Shown: piece after piece, positions 56,599 through 64,000 of the stretch
How the letters are laid out: every line of letters begins with the position of its first letter
Numbering within the stretch: the first letter of the stretch is position 1
From: Eurosta solidaginis
Lineage: Eukaryota > Arthropoda > Insecta > Diptera > Tephritidae
Reading direction: 5' to 3'
Length of the DNA: 64,000 nt
NCBI RefSeq assembly: GCF_040869045.1
Contig: NC_090321.1
Coordinates: 184,173,596 to 184,237,595, forward strand
The notes under the pieces: model-generated
Databases searched by the model: none
Seen by the model: the letters and a program-made list of their open reading frames with translations, nothing else
Told to the model about the DNA's origin: nothing
Made by a program: the position numbers and the translations under genes

Positions 56599-59493
56599 TA
56601 TACCCAGTTGAGCAGAGCTCACAGAAAAAAAATTTCATTGAGCCATTTCCGTCCGTCCGTCCGTCCGTTAACACGATAACTTGAGTAAATTTTGATGTAC
56701 CTTTATGAGATTTGATATGTAGATTCCTGGGCACTCATCTCAGATCGCTATTTAAAATGAACGATATCGGACAATAACCACGCCCACTTTTTGATATCGA
56801 AAATTTCGAAAAATCGAAAAAGTGCGATAATTCATTACCAAAGACGGATAAAGCGATGAAACTTGGTAGGCGAGTTGAACTTATGACGCAGAATAGAAAA
56901 TTTGTAAAATTTTGAACAATGGGCGTGGCGCCGTCCACTTTTAAAAGAAGGTAATTTAGAAGTTTTGTAATCTGTAATTTGGCAGTCGTTGGAGATATCA
57001 TAATGAAATTTGGCAGGAACGTTACTCCTATTAATATATGTCTGCCTAATAAAAATTAGCGAAATCGGTGAACGACCACGCCCACTTTAAAAAAAAAATT
57101 CTAAAGTCAAATTTGAAAAGAAAAGTTAATATCTTGACAGTATATAAGTAAATTATGTAAACATTTAACTCCTGTAATGATATGGTGCAACAAAATACAA
57201 AAATAAAAGAAAATTTCAAAATGGACGTGGCTCATCCCTTTTTCATTTAATTTGTCTAGGATACTTTTAATGCCATAAGTCGAACAAAAATTTACCAATC
57301 CTTGTGAAATTTGGTAGAGGCTTGCATTCTAGGACGATGACAGTTTTCTGTGAAAAAGCGCGAAATCGGTTGAAGCCACGCTCAGTTTTTGTACACAGTC
57401 GACCGTCTGTCCTTCCGCTCGGCCGTTAAGACGATAACTTGAGCAAAAATCAATATATCTTTACTAAACTCAGTTCACGCACTTATCTGAACGCACTTTA
57501 TATTGGTGTAAAAAATGGCCGAAATCAAACTATGACCACACCCACTTTTTCGATATCGAAAATTACGAAAAATGAAAAAAATGCCATAATTCTATACCAA
57601 ATACGAAAAAAAGGATGAAACATGGTAATAGGATTAGTTTATTGACGCAAAATATAACTTTAGAAAAAAAACTCTGTAAAATGGATGTGACACCTACCAT
57701 ATTAAGTAGAAGTAAATGAAAAAGTTCTGCAGGGCGAAATCAAGGGCTTTTAATCTTGGCAGGAATACCGTTCGTGGTATTATATATATAAATAAATTAG
57801 CGGTACCCGACAGATGATGTTCTGGGTCACCCCGGTCCACATTTTGGTCGATATTTCGAAAACGCCTTCACCTATACAAATACCACCACTCCCTTATAAA
57901 ATCCTCATTAATAACTTTAATTTGATACCCATATCATACAAACACATTATAGAGTCACCCCTGGTCCACGTTTATGACGATATCTGGGAAAGGCGTCCAC
58001 CTATAGAACTAAGGCCGACTCCCTTTTAAAATACTCAATAACACCTTTCATTTGATACCCATATCGTACAAACAAATTCTAGAGTCACCCCTGGTCCAGC
58101 TTTATGGCGATATCCCGAAAAGGCGTCCACCGATAGAACTAAGGCCCACTCCCTTTTAAAATGCTCATTAACGCCTTTCATTTGATACCCATATCGCACA
58201 AACAAATTCTGGAGTCACCCCTGGTCAACCTTTATGGCGATATCCCAAAAAGGCGTCCACCCATAGAACTAAGGCCCACTCCCTTTTAAAATACTCATTA
58301 ACATCTTTCATTTGATACCCATATCGTACAAACAAATTCTCAAGTCACCCCTGGTCCACCTTTATGGCGATATCACGAAAAGGCGTCCACCGATAGAACT
58401 AAGGCCCACTCCCTTTTAAAATGCTCATTAGCACCTTTCATTTGATACCCATATCGCACAAACAAATTGTGGAGTCACCCCTGGTCCACCTTTATGGCGA
58501 TATCTCGAAAAGGCGTCCACCTATAGAACTAAGGCCCACTCCCTTTTAAAATACTCATTATCACCTTTTGTTTGATACCCATATCGCACAAACAAATTCT
58601 GGAGTCACCCCTGGTCCACCTTTATGGCGATATCTCGAAAAGGCGTCCACCTATAGAACTAAGGCCCACTCCCTTTTAAAATACTCATTATCACCTTTTG
58701 TTTGATACCCATATTGTACAAACGCATTCTAAAGTCATCCTGGTCCACGTTTATGACGATATCTGGAAAAGGCGTCCACCCATAGAACTAAGGCCCACTC
58801 CCTTTTAAAATACTCATTAACACCTTTCGTTTGATACCCATATTGTACGAACGCATTCTAAAGTCATCCTGGTCCACGTTTATGACGATATCTGGAAAAG
58901 GCGTCCACCTATAGAACTAAGGCCCACTCCCTTTTAAAATACTCATTAACACCTTTCATTTGATACCCATATCGCACAAACAAATTCTGGAGTCACCCCT
59001 GGTCCACCTTTATGGCGATATCTCGAAAAGGCGTCCACCTATAGAACTAAGGCCCACTCCCTTTTAAAATACTCATTATCACCTTTTGTTTGATACCCAT
59101 ATTGTACAAACGCATTCTAAAGTCATCCTGGTCCACGTTTATGACGATATCTGGAAAAGGCGTCCACCCATAGAACTAAGGCCCACTCCCTTTTAAAATA
59201 CTCATTAACACCTTTCATTTGATACCCATATCGTACAAACAAATTCTAGAGTCAGCCCTGGTCCACCTTTATGGCGGTATCCCTAAATGGCTTCCACCTA
59301 TAGAACTATGGCCCACTGCCTCTTAAAATACTCTTTAATACCTTCTATTTGATACACATTTCATACAAATACCTTCCAGGGTTACCCTAGGTTCATTTTC
59401 CTACATGGTGATTTTCCCTTATTTTGTCTCCATAGCTCTCAACTGAGTATGTAATGTTCGGTTACACCCGAACTTAGCCTTCCTTACTTGTTT
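56599..59493 (+). mobile_element. DINE-1/Helentron-like repeat, family 1, copy 3 (longest, 2.9 kb)
   Basis: Starts TATACCCAGTTGAGCAGAGC and ends with AGCTCTCAACTGAGTAT (59434-59450), the hairpin GTTCGG-TTACAC-CCGAAC (59457-59474) and CTTCCTTACTTGTTTTTT. The body matches copy 1 over more length than copy 2 does. The tandem part is expanded (see 57800-59310). Confidence 0.82.
57800..59310 (+). repeat. About twelve 129-130-bp tandem units within the family 1 element
   Basis: The word CTATAGAACT (or CGATAGAACT/CCATAGAACT) starts at 58001, 58131, 58261, 58391, 58521, 58651, 58780, 58909, 59039, 59168 and 59298, a period of 130 or 129. Units carry GTCACCCCTGGTCCACC and TTTGATACCCATAT. Two sub-types differ by CATCCTGGTCCACG and by period 129 against 130. 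Confidence 0.95.
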
Positions 59494-60851
59494 TTTAATC
59501 ATATTATCCATATTTTTTTGTCATAGTGGAATAACCAAGTGAAGAAAGGCGTCAATTGTCTCGCTCTAAATTCTTCTTTGTTCTGTCATTCGGCTATCTG
59601 AAAATTGTTCACCAATGTTGTCCCCGCAAAGCGTTGTTTTTTCTTCTTTTTTCAGGAGTAATATATGGTAGTTTTAGGACTTTCCTTCACATAAACCAGT
59701 AGGTTAATATCGATGGACCTTTACTGGATTTAATTACAGAGATTCATCATTTAGGTATTTTGGTGTTGGCTTCCATAAGTAAGGCCGTGGTAAAGTTTTA
59801 CGTTCATGTATTCAATCCATTGTATCCAATAACGATTTTCGCCTGTGCAGCGCTACTGAAGACTTTCGACAAATGTTTTTATCATTCCTGCATCACGAAT
59901 GCTAAAACTGTCGTATTATACCATACCATTTCTAAATATAGTAGCAAAAATTATAACTCACTGTTGTTGTTTTGCCCTAAAAATCAGGCCACTAAGATAA
60001 GAGGAATGTTACAGTAGACATACAGAATATATGAATTCGGCTCGCTTCAGACCCAGCATCTTCTGGTTCTAGGCCGACTGCCGCGGTGCTAGTATATCCC
60101 TTGAGAAATTTTAGTAAATAATATCTTTGATAACGTTAGTATACATCATTAATTCAACTGTCAAGATCTTTTGGGAGATCTTCTGCTCAAGTTTGTATGA
60201 TATATTAAAAGGGCATATGTTTTACTTCCGACTCTCAACGAAAAATCTACAGAGCAGATAGAAATAGCAATGGATTTTTAGGGATGGAAACACATTTAAA
60301 ATATTACCACCACTTTCAAATGTGATTGTAAAACTTTTCATCAAACCCGAAACCCATTTAACTCCGCTAAGTTACTACTGCTCCACCAAGTAATGGATAA
60401 CACTTCTCCTTTTGTGTCCGATTTTTCGACGAAAGGTTTGGCTGCAGTTGAAGTTGAGGTCTGTTTACTTTAGACGCGTTATTGAATTTTATTACCCACC
60501 ACAGTTTAAGTTTTTTATTTTTATTCGATGGCAAAATTAATATAAGCTCTCACTGGTCATGCGTATCCTCTTTTGCATTGGCGCTAAGTGATATGCTGAA
60601 AAAAAAAGTTTATGTAATGACTTTCATAGCAAGTTAATGTTCTACTCCTATTTTTTCAAAGTGGGTAAAAATTTTACCCTTTTTTGACCGTTGAAAATAC
60701 ATCAATACCATTTCAGATAGCGTTCATCACCTGTCTTTATTTATTTACTTTACCTGGTGACTCCACAATGATTTCGAGCTATCATACAATTGAACACGAA
60801 AAATATTCACATAATTTTACTTTCTGGAGCAAAAACTTTAAATCATTTCAA
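59494..60851. other. Intergenic stretch, nothing recognised
   Basis: The 85-codon frame at 59760-60017 has no known motif or splice context. Confidence 0.4.
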
Positions 60852-61909
60852 CCCTAGTGAGATAGCGTACGTCTGTGAGACGTGTGTCGTTTTAATTTTG
60901 CTCTCAGTCTCCCACAATCGTAAAGAGAGAGCATTCTCATTCTCAGTTTTCTCAGCTACCAATACCAGCTTTTTAGGTGGTGGAGGGAGGGGGGGTGTTT
61001 GTCAGTAGTAACTTTTTTGTTTGCTGAAATATATACGATTTTTTATTTAAAAATACGTCTAAGAGACGTATCGTTATCTTTTACGTGACTAGAAATTTTA
61101 TATGTAATTTTTGCCTAAAATGGTAATTTTAGCTAATATTTTTTAAGTATAGCTTAAAACAGTTAATTCACTCAATTGAAGTACAAAAAATGTATTTTAT
61201 TAATTTAATTTTTAATATTGTTACGAATATTAGCAACACTAAGGGATACTGTCATCTCTAAGCCGATGCTAAACAATGACTTGATGCATATCAATAATTC
61301 AATCATTATATCTACACATATGTACGTACCCGCAGCGGAGAAGCAACGTACAAACACATGCATATATCTTATCTGAGGTGCTCACAAGAGAGGACAATAA
61401 TTTGTGCAAGTATTACTCACGCGCATATGAGAAGCTATAAACGTAGTTGTGGCTGGTGATTTTGTAGCTGATAACTCACTAGTAAGTTCTGGAATGGAAA
61501 AGCCTAGAAGTATGCAACGAGGAAACCAGCCAGTGTAAAAGGCGACAACAGTAGAGGCGCGAAAATCAGTGATTAAGCACGCTATCTGTCGAGCAATAGT
61601 AGTGTTATTTATAATGAAGTACTTTAATAAAGACCATTTTGCATTACTGAATAGTGGTGTTATTTATTCAACAGTATAGTGATTCGAACCTTAGTAGAAG
61701 ATTTGAAATAAACGGAATTGCAGTAAGTTCGTTACGATATATTAAAAAAACAATATTTTTCTTTAAAAAACATTTAAAACAAATAAATGATAAAAAAAAA
61801 ACAAAAAAAAAATAAGTTTTTTCATACCTTTAGGGCGCTTAAACTTGAACACGTCTCTCAGACGTACGTTATTTTGTTTGCTGAAAAAAATAACGTTATC
61901 TTTCTAGGG
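60852..61909. mobile_element. piggyBac-like MITE, split by a solo LTR
   Basis: The right end, reversed, is CCCTAGAAAGATAACG, followed on the outside by TTAA (61910-61913). The left end is CCCTAGTGAGATAGCG, preceded by TCAA (one change from TTAA). CCCTAGAAAGATA is the terminal 13-mer known from piggyBac. Subterminal palindromes ACGTCT-NNN-AGACGT are at 60869, 61055 and 61851. Without the LTR and its duplication it is about 536 bp and non-coding. Confidence 0.8.
61219..61736 (+). mobile_element. Solo LTR 1, 518 bp, Ty3/Gypsy-like, with 4-bp TSD ATAT
   Basis: Starts TGTTACGAATATTAG and ends AAGTTCGTTACG, flanked by ATAT at 61215-61218 and 61737-61740. It shares with LTR 2 AAAGACCATTTTGCATTACT and an R/U5-like region with GTTATTTATTC. 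The TATA box is degraded. It lies inside the piggyBac-like MITE. Superfamily is inferred from length, ends and duplication size. Confidence 0.75.
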
Positions 61910-61913
61910 TTAA

Positions 61914-62223
61914 TAACTTTTAAAAATCTGTTTTGAATAACTTTGGCGATTTAGTTTTCAGCTTTTATAAAAATGAACAAAAAGAATAATCATATATGCT
62001 CACTTTAGATTATAAAAAACTTCTAGTCGTTTTTCAATCAGCTTTCGAAATCCTTTGAGCATTTCTGGACTAACAGAAGAACCTAATAAAACGCACTGCA
62101 GCAGTTTTCTGTCAAAAATGTTGCATCCACATACACCTTGTATGAGAGCACCCCAAATCGAATTTACTGCGTAAAAACTCGATGACCTATTTTTGTTCTG
62201 CGTTATATTTCGGTTTGACGTAT
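61914..62223 (-). other. Possible host exon or unknown coding fragment
   Basis: From about 62166 down to 62003 the minus strand has an open stretch (VNSIWGALIQGVCGCNIFDR ... EVFYNLK) between a TTTTTACGCAG acceptor-like site and an A|GTGAGC donor-like site. The composition looks protein-like, but I do not recognise it. The longer frame extends into LTR 2, which is coincidental. Confidence 0.3.
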
Positions 62224-62708
62224 TGTGACGAATATTGTCATTACTAAGCGATACTAACAGCACTAAGAATATACTAAGCAGCCACTCGTATATACGTAAA
62301 CAAATCAATCATCATGTACATACATACATAAAGGCTTCTGTGCTCACAAACGCATGTCTTCATCAGCCGAAGTAGTACTCACATACATACGCGTGTGTAT
62401 GTATGGATACAAACTACAAATATACATGTATATAGCTGGTAAAAAAGGATGAAGTTCACGAAATTACTAGACCTTAGGAGAAATGGGTGAACAAGGAAAC
62501 CGAGAGTATAAAAGCAGCACAAGCTGAGGTATGCCTAATCAGTATGATTTAAACACGATGTCAGTTGCGAAGTGAGTTACTGCTCCCAAAGTAATCTTAT
62601 AAAGACCATTTTGCATTACTGAATATCGGAGTTATTTATTCGACAATTCAGCGTTTCGAACGTTTGTAGAAGGTGTTAAATAAGCGGAGTTTCACTAAAT
62701 TCGTTACA
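62224..62708 (+). mobile_element. Solo LTR 2, 485 bp, Ty3/Gypsy-like
   Basis: Starts TGTGACGAATATTGTC and ends AAATTCGTTACA. It has a TATAAAAGCAGCAC promoter box at 62507 and shares AAAGACCATTTTGCATTACT with LTR 1. The flanks show no clear duplication. Confidence 0.75.
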
Positions 62709-64000
62709 AATTGTTTTCCATCGTCGAAACGCATGCTTAGGCTGACGTCAGAATGGAAGGGAGAACCGTTGCTATAGTGTAAAAATAGAAAGCTATGCAA
62801 ATTACTTCTTATAGAAAATTGTTAAAGTTGTCAGAACGACAGAAATTTTAAAGTTTATAAAATGATTATATTAAGTTTCCTATTTACAAGTTTTTTTTTC
62901 AATCATAAAACACACCGCAGGTAAGTGATAATAGTTAACTTCTCCGACATGCATGAAATTTTTTACCTCGTCTCGCATCAGTTTTGATCACAAAAAACAA
63001 TTAAATTGTTATTAAAAACTGGTAAAAACATGGTCCAACATGACTGGACTTCTGGAAGTGACGTCAAGCAAAATCATGATTTACAATTTGTATGATCACA
63101 ACTGATGCTGGATTTAAAGTTATGTGCAGAGGACGACCTATGCTGCGAAAGGTTCTTACTGCAGTTTGCAGTTCAAGCAGCTCGCGGCTTCCGGATGTTT
63201 TGATACCATGACCAAAAAGTTGTACCCAAAATGTATCAATGTATAAATACACCAAAATTTCATGAAAAATTCATTCTAATCACAGTCATAAATCATGCTA
63301 CAAAACCATGAACCAATAAACAGATCCCACATTAAAAAATGAGACAGCAAAAAATCATAGGTAGCCATGAAATAAATTTTCTCGGTGTGACGTCACGTTT
63401 TTGACAACATGTTTCAGTACTGACGCAGTGTTCAGACTTTATTCCAATCGGAGTATTTTCCTCCGCTCTTACTTCCTACTACATCTTTTTATCTCAAAGG
63501 TTTATTTGGGTCGTGTTGAAAACTAAATAGTATTACTACCCAATATCTTTTAGTTGAAGTTTTTATTGTATACGTATGAAAAGCTGATAGTTTGCAAGTG
63601 ACGATTGGATGAAATGACGCGAATTCATTTCTTATGTCTTAAGACATGTTTGTTCACATTTTACTTACAGTTGTTGTACTTTTTTCGTACGGAATGAGAA
63701 AAGAAGAAGTAAAATGTAAGCAAAAAATGTGTTCGGGTGTGATCTGTAAATCCTGCCAAAATTTAACATACAGCACTTCTTGAAGTACGTTGAGTCAGTG
63801 AGGTCAGCTAACCCTGTTTTGCGATAACAGTCGCCAATTGGGGGAACAACCGAGGTAAAATCTTCCTCCAACTGTCTCTCCCAACTCAGTGCAGGTTTTC
63901 TCTTTCCTCTGTTTACAAGCTGCCGGAGCGTATTCCTTCATCCCCATATCATCCCTTAGCTAGCGAAGCCTTTGGATTTTCAATCGCTAGACTATCGTCA
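62709..64000. other. Intergenic stretch, nothing recognised
   Basis: No domain, RNA gene or defined repeat. ATCATG/AATCATA words recur from 62860 to 63370 as in the 49-50 kb stretch. Confidence 0.4.

Noticed and set aside
57800..59310. CRISPR-like regular spacing of repeated words
   Set aside because: The whole 130-bp unit is repeated, not a short repeat with unique spacers, and the setting is an animal genome; it is a tandem array within a DINE-like element.
60977..60998. G-quadruplex-like G-rich tract (GGTGGTGGAGGGAGGGGGGG)
   Set aside because: Only two runs of three or more G are well separated; it lies within a non-coding MITE and no function is suggested.

Overview
The window looks like a large, repeat-rich genome of a higher fly (Brachycera), most likely a tephritid fruit fly. 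The grounds are a Drosophila-like secreted serine protease gene with insect-style introns, tRNA-derived SINEs, Jockey/LOA/I/RTE-type LINEs and DINE-1/Helentron-like interspersed repeats. Family names come from motifs and remembered family features; no database search was run and the genus cannot be called.

Two host genes can be supported. (1) On the + strand, coding positions 26186-47936 form an eight-exon gene. All seven introns have GT-AG ends and every exon joins in phase, giving 890 residues: signal peptide, long Ser/Thr/Ala-rich linker, six-cysteine clip-like knot, RR|IVGG activation site and a trypsin-type catalytic domain with complete His/Asp/Ser triad and Asp in the S1 pocket. (2) On the - strand, 56402-54764, three small exons join in phase to give a 186-residue protein with four predicted membrane segments. 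It is visible only after splicing.

Most of the rest is transposable-element sequence. Left part (1-24 kb): a DINE-like copy at the edge, SINEs, a decayed LOA/R1-like LINE with RNase H (8.66-11.94 kb), a second DINE-like copy, a LINE interrupted by a DINE-like element of a second family (18.4-22.3 kb) and an RTE-like fragment. Introns of the protease gene: a nearly intact LINE with a 10-bp target duplication and a 2A-like motif (28.26-32.31 kb), LINE D, a tRNA SINE, an I-like LINE tail, a Tc1/mariner remnant, a TIR element that contains a SINE, and a LINE RNase H fragment. Right part (48-64 kb): a MITE, a second-family DINE-like copy, a GC-rich solo LTR candidate, low-complexity arrays, a 2.9-kb DINE-like copy with about twelve 130-bp tandem units, a piggyBac-like MITE split by a solo LTR, and another solo LTR.

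The most interesting points are the 2A-like/zinc-finger LINE, a ~417-bp SINE with a (CAA)n tail that shares its 3' end with that LINE, the common modular plan of the two DINE-like families, the cryptic four-pass membrane gene, and an ATG-TAA start-stop uORF one base before the protease start codon.
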